A stretch of 64,000 bases of DNA from Clarkia xantiana subsp. parviflora (Eukaryota; Streptophyta; Magnoliopsida; Myrtales; Onagraceae), in assembly GCA_036873135.1 (NCBI GenBank), contig JAPTYO010000023.1, positions 4,723,834-4,787,833 on the forward strand, in the 5' to 3' direction. Positions 10,198 through 20,975 of the stretch are shown here, piece by piece (the first letter of the stretch is position 1; the number at the start of each line of letters is the position of its first letter). Both the position numbers and the translations under genes were made by a program. A model generated the notes under the pieces. The model was not told the DNA's origin. It saw only the letters and a program-made list of their open reading frames with translations, and did no database searches.

Positions 10198-11316
10198 CTA
10201 AAACTTCTTCAAATGCGCCCCGCTGAAAGTGTTTGTGGAGATATATCCATCCCCGTCTTCCAGGCGGTATGCATTCGTATATGGTACTAACGCTATTTTA
10301 TATGGTCCCTCCCACTTTGGAGATAGCTTTCTGACTTGATCTAAGTGTGAGAACTCGTTTTTCCTTAACACCAATTCTCCTACATGGAATTGTCTTTCTC
10401 TGACTTGTCGATTGTAGTACCTGGCAGATACCGGTCGCATTCGTGCTTGCGCTTCCTCTGAATTCCATCTCTTGTCGTCTACTAGATCTAAATCTAAGAG
10501 CCTTGCCTTGTTGTTTTCATGCTCCTCGAAATATGTGGTTCTTAGTGATGATACTTCCATTTCTCCTGATGCTACTGCCTCGGTCCCATAAACTAGACCG
10601 AATGGTGTTTCCCCTGTGGCTGTTTTTGGTGTTGTTCGCACTGCCCATAAGACATTTTCTAATTCATCTACCTTGCTTCCCTTGGTAGCATGAATTCTCT
10701 TCTTCAAGTCATCTAGTACTATCTTGTTTGCCGATTCCACCTGCCCGTTTGTTTGGGGGTGCTTCACTGATGCAAAACGTTGCTCTATGTTCAACCTCTC
10801 ACAATACCATTGCATCCTCTTGCTCTTCAATTGCAGTCCATTGTCACTTATTATGACTTTTGGAACTCCGTATCTTGTGACGATGTGCGATTGAATGAAA
10901 CTGATGATTTGTTCGAATGTTGTCTTTCCCATTGGTTTTGCTTCTATCCACTTGGAGAAGTAATCTATTGCTGCTAGTATGCAGATTTTTTGCCCTTTTG
11001 TTCTTGGTAGGGGGCCTATCAGGTCAATCCCCCATTGTGCGAATGGCCATGCTCCCGATATTGAACTTAACTTGGCTGCTGGGGATGTTATATTTCTAGA
11101 GTATCTTTGGCAATGTTCACATTTTTGCACCATGTATGTTGCTTCCTTGTTCATTGTTGGCCAATAGTACCCCAGATTATAGACCTTTCGAACTATCGAT
11201 ATTGCCCCTTCATGACATCCGGCGTCGCCCTCATGTAGCTCTGCCAATATTCTTTCAGTCTCTGGATATGTTATGCATTTGATATGGTGTAGAGTATCCC
11301 TTCTTGTAGAGCTCAT
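10198..11316 (-). pseudogene. Integrase domain of Tat-element pol
   Basis: A continuous frame of 372 codons. It has an HHCC zinc-binding region (HEGDAGCH then CEHCQRY), a retroviral-type catalytic core with DLIGPLPR, IISDNG and QVESANK (D-D-E residues in the right order), and a C-terminal stretch with GELVLRK and LSPKWEGPYKI. This enzyme would insert element cDNA into host DNA. The domain itself looks intact, but the frame is cut off from upstream pol by stops and shifts. The stop is 10198-10200, after GAHLKKF. Confidence 0.9.
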
Positions 11317-11486
11317 TGTCCATCATTGCGTAATTCCTGACCATCATTTCAATCTTTACTGCCTCCACCTTGTCCTCTGGTAGCTTTCATCTATTGTCAG
11401 TGCTTTCATCATCTCTATCAATGATCGTGTTCTTTGTTATACAAAATGGACTTCTTTGCCTGCTTCCGAGCCCAAGGCTAGCTTGC

Positions 11487-11843
11487 TCAGGGCATCTGCT
11501 TTCTGGTTTTGTTCTCTTGGGCTGATTCAATGTCGAAGCTTTGAAAATTTGTTATCAAGTCTTTGGCCTGTTGTAGATATTTTTTCATGTTCTCAGACCT
11601 TGCCGTGTAATTCCCCTTTACTTGGTTGACGACCAACTGAGAGTCACACTTGACCCTTACGTGTTTCGCTCCTACTCCTTTGGCTATTCTTAAGCCTGTT
11701 ATCAAAGCCTCATATTCTGCTTCATTATTAGTTGCCTTGAATGTAAGTGCCATGGCATAACGGAGTGGCATGCCCTTATCTGGCTGGTATAATAGGAGGC
11801 CTGCGCCTGACCCTCCCGTATTGGATGATCCATCAGTATGCAT
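11487..11843 (-). pseudogene. Archaeal-type RNase H domain of Tat pol
   Basis: Motifs HTDGSSN, NNEAEYEAL and VKCDSQLVVNQVKG belong to the second RNase H found in Tat-lineage Ty3/gypsy elements. It follows the usual RNase H (12041-12244) and precedes integrase. The catalytic acidic residues D (TDGS), E (EAEYEA) and D (CDSQ) are present. The frame ends early at QENKTRKQMP before the linker to integrase, consistent with decay. Confidence 0.85.
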
Positions 11844-12040
11844 CTCCCATATGTCCTCTGACTGTGTCTCCTGACTGGTGCTTATTTCAGATACGCTTGT
11901 TATTTCTCCTAAGTCCCCCTCGGGGCTGATTCCGGAGAATTCTGCGATAAAATCTGCTAGGGCTTGCCCTTTTATGGCCGTTCTTGGGGCAAAATGAATA
12001 CGGAACTCGCTTAGCTTAATCGCCCAATTGGTCAGCCTCC

Positions 12041-12244
12041 CTAACGTGTCTGGTTTTTAAGGTGTTTCAGAGGCTGATTTGTAAGCACTGTTATCTCATG
12101 ACTGTGAAAATATGGTCTCAACTTCCTTGCTGATATGATCAGTGCGTAGAGGTACTTTTCGATTTCCAGGTAGTTGATCTCGTACTTTGCCAATGTTTTG
12201 CTTACGAAATACACTGGCAATTGTGCGTTGTCCCCCTCTTTCAC
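12041..12244 (-). pseudogene. Ty3-type RNase H domain fragment of Tat pol
   Basis: Reads PVYFVSKTLAKYEINYLEIEK then LRPYFHSHEITVLTNQPL, the classic gypsy RNase H region downstream of RT. Only the later part of the domain is open; frameshifts separate it from the RT connection region (12298-12582). Confidence 0.85.
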
Positions 12245-12297
12245 TAGTGCTGAACTTACGCGACATTACTCACGGAGATGTAAAGGAACAGAGGCTC

Positions 12298-13756
12298 TCA
12301 TGGGGTTGGCTTTGCTAGAGAGGGTATGGTCTTTAGGTGTTGTTTCAGTTGTTGGAAGGCTTCCTCACACCTTGACGTCCATTCAAACTTCTTGTTTGCT
12401 CGTAGCACCTCAAAAAAAGGTAGTGCCTTGTCTCCTATTTTGGACAAGAACCTGTTGAGAGCTGCCAACCTTCCGTTTAATTGCTGAACCTCTTTGTGAT
12501 TCGTAGGGGAGTGCATTTCTTCAATTGCTTGCAATTTTACAGGATTCACTTCTATTCCTCGTTGACTTACCATAAAACCCAAGAATTTCCCTGACTGTAC
12601 TCCGAACGCGCATTTTTCGGGTTCAGGCTAGGGATGTCAACGGGTCTCGGGGCCCCACTGACCTGCGGGGCCCCGACCCGGTTTTGACCCGCCGACCCGC
12701 CGGTCACGGGTCGGGGCGGGTCGGGCTCGGGTCGGGGCGGGTCCGGGTCTAGAGACCCGGGGCCCCGTAGACCCGCCCCGAAATGCATATATATATAATA
12801 TTTTTTTTAATTTTGTTTTTTATGTTAATATGATCTAACATTTACTAAACAATATGGTTAATATAGTACATATATAAATAACATGGACTAAATTACAAAT
12901 AGATGTATATTTAGATTATTAGGATTTGTTAATTTGGTGTTTGGATTTGAATTTGTAATGAATTTGATGTGTTTATTGTTTATATTTGATTGGTGTTAGA
13001 TTTAAGTTTGAATTTATATATAATGTAATATTTTGACAAAAAAAAATTGTATTTCATATTGAAAAGTGAAAAAAAAAAAAAAAAAAAATTGTTCACATGG
13101 CGGGGCGGGTCGGGGCCCTGCGGGTCGACCCGCGGGATTGTTGACCCGACCCGACCCGAAAGGGCCATTTGGCCGGGGCCGGGTCAGCCAGGCCGACCCG
13201 CGGGGCGGGTCCGGGGCTGCGAAAACCCGCCCTGACCCGTCCCGTTGCCATCCCTAGTTCAGGCGGACCTGATGCTGACGCATCCTTTGGAAAGTCATTC
13301 GAAGGTTCTCGACGTTGTCACTCTTCTTTTTGGACTTGACAATCATGTCGTCCACATATGCTTCCATTTTCTTCCCTATCATGTCCCAAAGATTTTATTT
13401 ACCATGCGTTGATATGTTGCCCCCGCGTTTATGAGCCCGAATGGCATTACGGTGTAGTGATATATTTCACTGTCGGCATAAAATGCCGTGTGGGAGGCGT
13501 CTTCAGCAGACATTTTAATTTGATTGTACCCTGAGTATGCATCCATGAAGCTCATTAACTCGTGACTTGACGTTGCATCCACTAACTGATCTATCCTTGG
13601 GAGTGGGTATGAATCTTTAGGGCATGCTTTGTTGATGTCGCGATAGTCGATGCACATTCTCCAACTTCCTCCCGAATTTTTTACTAACACTGGGTTTGCA
13701 ACCCATGTTTGAAACCTGATCTCTTTGATGAAATTTGCTTTTAGTAGCTTGTCCAC
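12298..13756 (-). pseudogene. Reverse transcriptase of Tat pol, split by a hAT element
   Basis: The N part (13379-13756) has WRMCIDYRDINKACPKDSYP, LMSFMDAYSGYNQIKM and TVMPFGLINAGATYQRM. A one-base shift at about 13378 leads into MEAYVDDMIVKS, the YVDD active site at about 13340-13355. The frame then reads RQHQVRLN at 13257, is interrupted by the hAT insertion (12629-13256), and resumes with PEKCAFGVQSGKFLGF at 12620. The two halves join exactly across the 8-bp target duplication. No functional RT can be made. Confidence 0.9.
12629..13256. mobile_element. hAT-like non-autonomous element, copy 2, inserted in RT
   Basis: Terminal inverted repeats TAGGGATGTCAACGGG and CCCGTTGCCATCCCTA are flanked by the perfect 8-bp target duplication GTTCAGGC (12621-12628 and 13257-13264), diagnostic of hAT. 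Both ends are GC-rich GACCCG/CGGGTC arrays and the centre is AT-rich with no transposase. It inserted after the Tat element, splitting RT between RQHQVRLN and PEKCAF. Confidence 0.93.
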
Positions 13757-13876
13757 CTCTTCTTGGATAACTATCTTTTTGCTACCCCCATTGGCCTTAT
13801 TTTTTGTGTTATTGGACGCGTTGCCGGGTCTATGTTGAGCTTGTTTGAAATTACATCCTCGGATATCCCAGGCATA

Positions 13877-14473
13877 TCACTTGGTGACCAAGCGGTCTTT
13901 ATATTCCCTTAGCAATGCTACTATTTGTGCTGCTTCTTCTTCAGCCAAGGCTATTTTCACTTTTCTTTCAGGTTCCTCTATCAGTATCTCCTTAAGTTCC
14001 TCCATGGGTGCAGGTCTTCCGTGATCCTCCATTGGATCCTCATCTATCGATAGGACCTCCTTTTTTGTTTTTGTTTTCTTGCTGAGTGCAATCCTCTCAC
14101 ATTTTCTTGCCACCTTCTGATTTTCTTTTAATTCCCCTATTCCTTCACTTGTGGGGAACTTCATTTTCTGATGTGGTGTTGATGGTACTATGCCCCATTT
14201 GTTAATTGTGGTGGTACCTAGAACTCCATTGTACTCATCCATTCCTTCGATAATAAGGAAAGGAACATCGATCTTCAACTGCCTTTGGCCTGTGCCTAAT
14301 GTCACGGGTAGTGTGATTGCCCCCAGTGGGTAAGTTGGCTCTCTTGAGAATCCTATAAGGGGGGAGTGCACTTGTTTTATGCTACTTGGTCTCACGCCTA
14401 ATATGTCAATCAATTTCTTGCTAAGGATGCTTGGCGAGCTTCCGTCATCTACTAGGATTCTACATATGTCCAT
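13877..14473 (-). pseudogene. Aspartic protease region of Tat pol
   Basis: Begins MDICRILVDDGSSPSIL, where VDDGSS is the aspartic protease active-site loop of the Tat type. It continues with TYPLGAITLPVTLG and YNGVLGTTTINKW, the usual flap and hydrophobic strand region, then an acidic linker to RT. It is out of frame by one base with the gag remnant before it (14452-14688). Confidence 0.87.
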
Positions 14474-14688
14474 GTTAGTGGTTTCATCGTTATGACTAAG
14501 ACGTCGTTGTTCTTCGGTAACACGTGCTCCATGTCCTTCTTTGAGAACTGTATTATATCTTCTCTTTTCTCCCTTATATTCTTTTCCTCGATTGTGTTAT
14601 CTCCTCCTTGTGTCATATATGCCTCTCTTGCATTTGCTGATTCACCACCTGCTCCAAAGCCTCCGTGAATAACGTATATATTTGCCAT
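14452..14688 (-). pseudogene. C-terminal remnant of Tat gag
   Basis: A 78-codon frame starting MANIYVIHGGFGAGGESANARE and reaching IIQFSKKDMEHVLPKNNDVLVITM. This matches the segment that in Tat-lineage elements lies between the gag zinc-knuckle region and protease. The ATG is only about 50 bases from the 5' LTR, so leader, matrix, capsid and nucleocapsid coding DNA are all absent. The copy therefore cannot supply particles. Confidence 0.75.
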
Positions 14689-14739
14689 CTGACTCGTGAT
14701 AGGTAGGCTTTTTGTTCAAAACTCACGGACGACGCCAAG

Positions 14740-15449
14740 TGTTAAGAAGTGTCCCTCGGGTTGATGATTTTCTGACCCAAGTGGCACTTCTCACGAGTTA
14801 TTTGCTCTCTTTCTTGATCCGTCTAGCTTGTCTGTATGATCCGTTCAATCGCTTCCTGTTGACCTGCACAAGGGGCAGTACCGAGCACGGAGGGGGGAGG
14901 TGGTGCTTGGTGAACCCTCTCTGATGCTTAAGTAAGTCTGAGTTCTCTAGAGAGATAAAATCCTAGAGAGAAGGCAGAGCTAAAGGTGCAAAGTTTTAAA
15001 ACTTGTTCGAATGAATGGAACTTACGGAGTATATATAGACAACGGTGTCATTAAGGTGACTTAATGACACCATTAATCCTTAAACGCACTTAATTAACAC
15101 ATAATGACAAAATTAAACCTTTAATAGCATGGAGAGGTGAGTGGAAAAGTTTAAGTCTGTGCCGGGTAAAAAAGGACGCCGGGCCCTGGGGGTCGGACGA
15201 GAAATCCGTCTCCCTCGGCTTGGGATCGGGTGGACTTGCCCAACCTCTCATAGGAGGGGTGGGGCAGCCCACCCGATCTCACCTAGGTGAGACTATTGGA
15301 TGGGCCCGGACGAGTACCTTGGTCCGTCCGGGCCGTTCGTGCTATTGGTGGAGTGTTCGGGTTAAAGTTTTGATTTGCAATCGTAAGCGGGACGGTCAAA
15401 ATAAGACAATCCGAAGAGAGACGGGTTCAAATTGGGCGTATATCCATCA
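14740..15449 (-). repeat. Right LTR (5' LTR of the Tat element)
   Basis: Begins TGTTAAGAAGTG and ends ATATCCATCA, about 710 bp. A TATATATA box near 15030 reads on the minus strand, in the sense needed for the element's own transcript. The tract complementary to 14727-14737 next to it looks like a primer-binding site. Confidence 0.93.
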
Positions 15450-15678
15450 CCGTTTATTGACGCAGAAGAAGAATCTAATTTGCATAGCAAATATATATGA
15501 ATTGGTTGTGCGAGGAACTTAGGGAGAGTTGCAGAAAGTAAATCGACACCTTGGACTAGGTGGTTTTGTTGAAACTAAGGAGATAGGAGGTGTGTGCCTC
15601 TGACTTAATCTCTAAGTAAGGTGTCTAACTTTGTGAGATCAACCATGATCACCTCTTTATACAGGAGACAAAAACCAT

Positions 15679-16632
15679 GGGTTATTTACCAATTTTCTAA
15701 ACTATGTTTACCGATCAGACATTTGCTAGCTCATTTTTTTCTTTTGCCGAAATGCTAGCCTAAGTTTTACCAGTCAGACAATTTGCTAGCCCCGATTTTT
15801 CTTTGGCCGGTTTGCTAGTCCAAATTTTATCAGTTAGACAATTTGCTAGCTTAAGTTTTACCATTCAGAGGATAATGTGCTATCTATGTTACATTTTTCG
15901 CCATTTTTTTTATGGAAATGTACACGTGATCATTACATGCTCAAAAAAACGTGACAAACCCTTAATGAAATGACTGAAATGCTCCCATTTTAATTTTTAT
16001 ATCAGTCATTTGAATGAAACTCTAATTTTCGTACATTGTTAGATTAATATATTGATGCTGCAAAGTACGTCACATAAGTCATCCATCAGTGAAATTATCA
16101 TCCATCAACAGAACAATCAATGTACATGTTCATAATTGATTAATCTAACATCGGAAATTATCCATAATACACGTTCAGTTAAAAAAAAAATTGCGGCATG
16201 TCACTTAAATCATCCATCATAGAGATTCAGAACAATTGCATAGGTTTAAAATAAATGATCTAACAGGGATTTGAGACAATGCCTTTGAAATAAGAGTTTC
16301 ATTCAAATGGCTGATATAAAAATTAAAATGTGACATTTCAATCATTTCATTAAGGGTTTGTTAGATTTTTTTTGAGAATGTGAAGAGCATGTGTATATTT
16401 CTATTAAAGGTGACGAAAAATGTAAATCAGATAGCACATTGTCCAGCAGGTAAAAATTGCGCAATGAAATTGCCCGGTTGATAAAAATTGGGCTATCAAA
16501 CCGGCCAAAGTAAAAAATTGAGCTAGCAAATCGTGTGATCGGTAAAACTTTGGTTAGCAACCGCCAAAAAAAATTTGAGTCAGCAAATTGCCCGATTGTG
16601 AAACATGAACTAGTAAATTGATAATTAACCCC
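15679..16632. mobile_element. Old foldback element with GGGTTA ends
   Basis: A palindromic region of about 950 bp. The left part repeats phrases such as TTTGCTAGC, TTTTACCAGTCAGAC and TTTCTTTGGCCGG, and the right part carries their complements (GCTAGCAAAT, GGTAAAACTT, CCGGCCAAAG). The ends GGGTTATTTACC and AATTAACCCC match the MULE-like families here. The flanking 9-mers AAAAACCAT and ATAAATCTT agree at only 6 of 9 positions, so age or misplaced ends are likely. A related TTTGCTAGC-type fragment lies at 49870-49990. Confidence 0.6.
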
Positions 16633-16639
16633 ATAAATC

Positions 16640-17229
16640 TTTGTGAGACCTAAAATCTTACCTAAGACGATTACGTTTTGAAAACACGGATTTGAAAAAG
16701 TCGCCACTAGTTAATTATTAGTTAATAAATAATTAAATTGAACATGGAACAAATGAGTTAATAAACAATTAAATTGAACAAATGAATTAAATCAGTCAGC
16801 ACAAAGCAATACGGTTAAACATCAGTGCAAGATGTTAACTTAAACTACTTAATTAAATAAGTCTTATACAAAAGACATTAGATTAATTATTAGTTAAAAC
16901 AAATCCAATAAGGAGGCATATATACCTAACACAATACTTTATTAATGTAAGGAGAACATATCATGGAATCATGTCTTATATCATGGAATCATGTCTTTGA
17001 GAACTAAAAAAAAATCGGGCATATTACCTGCAACTATATATAATAGCGAATATGTGCATCAAGAACGCAGATAAAAACTGGAACGGGTCCGACAGAGTGT
17101 GATAGCATGTAATGGCAGCTGATCTAAAGGAGCCGCTGATGGCCGGGATCCGTGACGCCTGGGCCGAATTAGAGAGCAGCATGTCTTGTCGTTGTGGCCA
17201 GACGAAAATAAAGCCTACAGATCTCGAAT
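16640..17229. other. Intergenic, AT-rich then mixed, no supported gene
   Basis: Repetitive ATTAAATTGAACA and TTAGTTAAT runs followed by a more balanced region from 17050. I see no gene or RNA here. Confidence 0.4.
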
Positions 17230-17671
17230 TCAGGAGCGGTGGTTGGGAAACTTGTCCGAGTAGGTGCCCGAACTAATGGTGGTTGGGCGGGTGAATGACA
17301 AAGGTCCCGCTAAATTGACTGAAGATGAACTGGCGACTGGAGCAGCAGATCGATCGGTGTGCGACGGACAACCGGTAATCGCTTGGAGGAGGCAGTTGGA
17401 GTCGAAGTCGATGTCGCGGTCGGAAACAGAGAAGGCCAAGGCAGACGAGGTGGCGGCGGTCGGAGATGAAGTCTCTACTACTGCTGCTACTAGGGGCGGC
17501 TCGGTTGGAGGTTTCTCCGATGGATGAACGGCGAGCCGAGAAGGATCGGGATGGAGTGTCGGAGGATGGACGTGAACGGATGGCTGTAATTGATCGGGAG
17601 GGGATAGAAAACGAAGAAGAAGATGGTGAAGAGGAAGAAGAAGAATATGATGTAAGGCAACCAAATTTATT

Positions 17672-17815
17672 CCAATGGAATGTTGTTCATTTGGATTTTG
17701 CGGAGCTGCTGTCAAATTGGTACGCAGGTGATGATATTGCAAGGAACGCATATATATGTATATGGATTTGCTCTAAGGCCCCAACACATACATACCTACC
17801 ACCTTCATTATTATA
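17672..17815 (+). pseudogene. Partial copy of the 5' end of the TBC gene
   Basis: The stretch TTCATTTGGATTTTGCGGAG (about 17687) through GATGATATTGC closely matches 26857-26920. ATATGGATTTGCTCTAAGGC then matches exon 2 of the TBC gene (from about 27256), which encodes DAYGFALRPQH. In the gene these blocks are about 330 bases apart; here they are adjacent. The copy is out of frame and ends soon after CCCCAACAC. A duplicated or retrotransposed fragment of a spliced transcript would explain it, but the join does not fall on a standard splice donor in the gene. The 17264-17825 region also holds plus- and minus-strand low-complexity frames (up to 173 codons) that I do not recognise. Confidence 0.55.
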
Positions 17816-17970
17816 TTTATACTAATGAAAACCCAATAACATCCTATGATAAAAGTTTGATGGTAAATTAATTAGCCAAAAAAAATAAAAACTGGTCCAC
17901 CAAGAAGATCATCCATTAAACAAGAAATGGTCTTGCTGCACAAAGATGAATCTGCATCAACAAGAAAGAT

Positions 17971-19821
17971 TCAATGCTTTGTTTTGGATTTGGATTTTGA
18001 TGATGAAGTTGTCATCTTTCCATACGCAGCGAGCCTTGAAATCGGTAATTTGAGTCCTTGGCGACGTCTTCTCTTAGCTTGCTTGGAACCCTGCTCAGTA
18101 GATGTAGTAGAAGTAGTAGTATGAGTTGTTGATACCACCTCCTCTTCTTCTTCTACTCTGTGCTTCCTTTTCTTTCCATAGAGCTGCTCCTTTATCTTCA
18201 TCTTAAACTGATGCCTCTGGTTATTGGGCACCTTCCATTCCTTTTCTCTGTAAGGTGTAATCTTCTTCAAAGGAACATACTGATTCAATTCCTTATCATC
18301 CACCATCAATATCTCCCCACTCTTTAACCCGTACCGGTTCGGTTTAGTCTTTGCATACTTAAACCTTGTTTTTAGATCACCAATTGTATCTTCATAATCC
18401 AACTTGTAATACTCATCCATCAGTGCCTCCTTTGCTCTCTTCATTAGGGACACTTTCTTTTTCCTCTTTCGCTTCTTTCCTTCGTCTTCTTCTTCATCAT
18501 CATCAATATCGGCTACTTTATGCTTTAAGCTCCTTTCCCTAGCAGCTAAGAACCCATCATCTTTAGATTCAGGATCATCTAACCCGAGCAACTCATCCTC
18601 TTTCTCAAAGGTCGGTTTTTCAATATCATCGTCACTACCAAACTCAGGATTAACATCCTCCGCATCATAGTACTTGTCACCAAACACCACCTTCATCATC
18701 CGGTCATGCTCCTCCGGATCAAACTCGTCATCCAATAATTCATCTTTATCAAGAGGACAATCCTCTTCTTCACCTATCCCGGCAATCTTCTTAATCTTGT
18801 CAAGCTTCTCTTTCATCTCCTCCTTCTTCAGGTTCTTCAAGTGCTTCAACTCCTCTTTCCTCTCCATCTCAGCAATCTTCATCCGCTCTTCTTTGCTCTG
18901 CCTTTGTTTTTTCCTTGCATTCTCCTTCTTTCTTACAGACCCGTCTACTATACGAGAGTGCCCCAACACTCTATCCCCCAAATTCTCCTCCTCATGTCGA
19001 TAACTTGCCTCATAATCCTCTTGCTTTTCAATCTCTTCCTCATCCATCTGCAACTCAGCAATCTCATTATCATCAATAAGGTCCTTGTTCTTTTTATCCT
19101 TATCAACCCACAATTTTTGAGTGATGTAGGTCATAATATACTCGCTCTTCTCATCCAAACTAGAAAAATAATCATCCTGCTTCTTCTTTAACTCATCAGC
19201 AATTGCAGTAGAAGTAGTATCATCATCCACATTATCTTTCTTCTTGACTTTGATAAACTCACCATCATCGTCACCATCACTAGCAGCATTAAGAAAAGCT
19301 TGCCTCAACTCCTCCTGCTCCTCGTTATAGCTTTTCCTATTTTCGCCCTCATGTGCATCATCATCATCGAAATCAGGACCTTCCTCAATCAACTGCTTAG
19401 CAACAACATCTTTCAAATATGTCTTCTTTTTCTGCTTGGTAGTCTTTTTACCTTCTTCCTCTTCACCCTCACCATCATCATCTTCATCATCAGACTGAAA
19501 GAGAATAATATCCTTTTCCTTAATAACGGGATCTCTGTCTCTGACCTTAATCAAAGCATCAAAAAACTCCAGATCCTTCTGACTAGCCCTAATATCATTG
19601 AAATCATCATCATCATCTTCGTCAGATGAGCTAGTTTCACTCTCCTGTGAATCTGCACTGCCTGAAATAGGGCCGTGCTTCTTTTCGAGCTCCTGAAGAC
19701 GATGCAAATCCTCACGTTTCTTGTTATGCTCGTAGCGCCGTGCAAAGTCCTTATCGATCTCAATATTGTAGATATCCTCATTGTCAGAATCATCATTACC
19801 GTCAAACAGCTTTAAACCCAT
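17971..19821 (-). CDS. KRI1: KRI1-like ribosome biogenesis protein
   Basis: A single-exon gene of 616 residues. The protein is extremely acidic and lysine-rich. It starts MGLKLFDGNDDSDNEDIYN and has long D/E runs, a central charged-helix region (KKENARKKQRQSKEER, EELKHLKNLKKEEMKEKL) and the conserved C-terminal block with LMDEYYKLDYEDTIGDLKTR followed by VPLKKITPYREKEW. It ends in basic KRRRRQG and KSKSKTKH, suiting nucleolar location. In yeast Kri1 binds Krr1 and is needed for 40S subunit assembly; the same role is inferred here. The frame is open upstream to 19923, but the added 34 residues are hydrophobic and unlike the family, and a CAG acceptor lies near 19860, so the ATG at 19819-19821 is preferred. 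It is divergent from the MOS11-like gene, about 1.15 kb apart. Confidence 0.88.
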   Translation of the reverse strand: MGLKLFDGNDDSDNEDIYNIEIDKDFARRYEHNKKREDLHRLQELEKKHGPISGSADSQESETSSSDEDDDDDFNDIRASQKDLEFFDALIKVRDRDPVIKEKDIILFQSDDEDDDGEGEEEEGKKTTKQKKKTYLKDVVAKQLIEEGPDFDDDDAHEGENRKSYNEEQEELRQAFLNAASDGDDDGEFIKVKKKDNVDDDTTSTAIADELKKKQDDYFSSLDEKSEYIMTYITQKLWVDKDKKNKDLIDDNEIAELQMDEEEIEKQEDYEASYRHEEENLGDRVLGHSRIVDGSVRKKENARKKQRQSKEERMKIAEMERKEELKHLKNLKKEEMKEKLDKIKKIAGIGEEEDCPLDKDELLDDEFDPEEHDRMMKVVFGDKYYDAEDVNPEFGSDDDIEKPTFEKEDELLGLDDPESKDDGFLAARERSLKHKVADIDDDEEEDEGKKRKRKKKVSLMKRAKEALMDEYYKLDYEDTIGDLKTRFKYAKTKPNRYGLKSGEILMVDDKELNQYVPLKKITPYREKEWKVPNNQRHQFKMKIKEQLYGKKRKHRVEEEEEVVSTTHTTTSTTSTEQGSKQAKRRRRQGLKLPISRLAAYGKMTTSSSKSKSKTKH

Positions 19822-20975
19822 CCTTGTGCCAAGCTTTCTTCTTCTTTCTCCAATAAACTGACCAAAATGAAACCAAAAATAAAATAAAATTGCTAATTTT
19901 ATCTCAAATAATCCGAAATTCATATAAATTGAGTAAAATCCAACGAAACAAATCAGTGGAGGAATATAATTATCCGGTCAATAAGTTGATTAAGAAAGGA
20001 AATCCCTAAATAATCAAAGATCTAAAGCATGCTGCCACTCAACAATCCGTTCTAACAATCGATGAAGATTGCTTTACCTCCTAGAACTAGATGAACTCAT
20101 GCTCAAAGCTACAGACTCAAAGTAAAAATGGAAGCAAATTGGACAGTATTTTGCGTTTTCAAAATTCATCTCGGCTTGAGCATTACCAGTCTGGATCACC
20201 ACGACTTTGACGGGAACACAATGACCAATCTGCACTGCTCGAACCACGCTCTAATCAGGTGTGACTCATCTGCAACAGGTTGGTTTTGTGCGGCGAGATG
20301 CAGATCAAACAGCTCCGGAAACCGATGGAAGATGGCGGTGGCGATGTAAGATGAACGGCGCAGGAGTGTTTTCTTTTTATTCACTTGGTCAGTTAGTTTG
20401 TTGGGAAAGAGAAGTACTGGGTTTGGGTCAAATTGTGCTGCTGTTGAGAGACCAGCCCATGCTATTTTTTAATTTTCTTAATATAATATAGTATAATTTT
20501 ATTAAATAAATATGTTCGTTTATTTACATTTTTTTATATATAAAAGTAAATTTCTATATATATATATACCGTATAAAAAGGACAGCTATTTTAGAAGTCC
20601 ATCTAATCGGACGGTCCTGAGTCTTCCACGCTATAGCCTGATCCGATGTTCATCCAAGGGAAAATATCTTAAAACGAAACTCTAATTCCATGAGACGGCG
20701 GTATAATCGGCTTTGTAAACCTGCAGCATGGGGCCATGATCAATTGAGAAACTAAGGTATATATATATATATATCCCCGGGGTATTGCAAGTTTTTTTTC
20801 TTCTGAAACAGCGAATCTAGGCCGTCCATCTCGAGGTCTCTTGCCATTTTTGTATTTAATTAATTAATTAAATTAATATAAATAAATTAGATCTCTTGTT
20901 CTCTTCCTGTACCTCCTCTTCGTCGTATCTCCTCCTTTACTCTTCTCCTATCCTCTCGATTCTCTGTGTTGTCCA

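Larger units (their letters stand above)
5075..15449 (-). mobile_element. Ty3/gypsy LTR retrotransposon, Tat lineage, gag-deleted
   Basis: Two LTRs of about 710 bp (5075-5786 and 14740-15449) start TG and end CA, and are flanked by the 5-bp target duplication CCGTT (5070-5074 and 15450-15454). The element is transcribed on the minus strand, so the right LTR is its 5' LTR. Next to it is a primer-binding-like tract beginning TGGCGTCGTCC, and next to the left LTR a G-rich polypurine tract (complement of 5787-5799). Pol runs protease, RT, RNase H, a second archaeal-type RNase H, then integrase. The double RNase H and the plus-strand accessory gene near the 3' LTR are hallmarks of the Tat group (Retand, Ogre and relatives). 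Gag is reduced to its last 70 or so residues, and pol has frameshifts and a nested hAT insertion, so the copy is defective. By eye the LTRs differ at roughly one site in twenty. Confidence 0.92.

Noticed and set aside
17230..17751. 173-codon minus-strand and two plus-strand frames
   Set aside because: Low-complexity His/Leu/Pro or Glu-rich translations without domains, overlapping a pseudogene fragment of the TBC gene.
18674..19629. Plus-strand hydrophobic or Ser-rich frames
   Set aside because: They are the complement of the acidic, lysine-rich KRI1 coding sequence and have no independent support.
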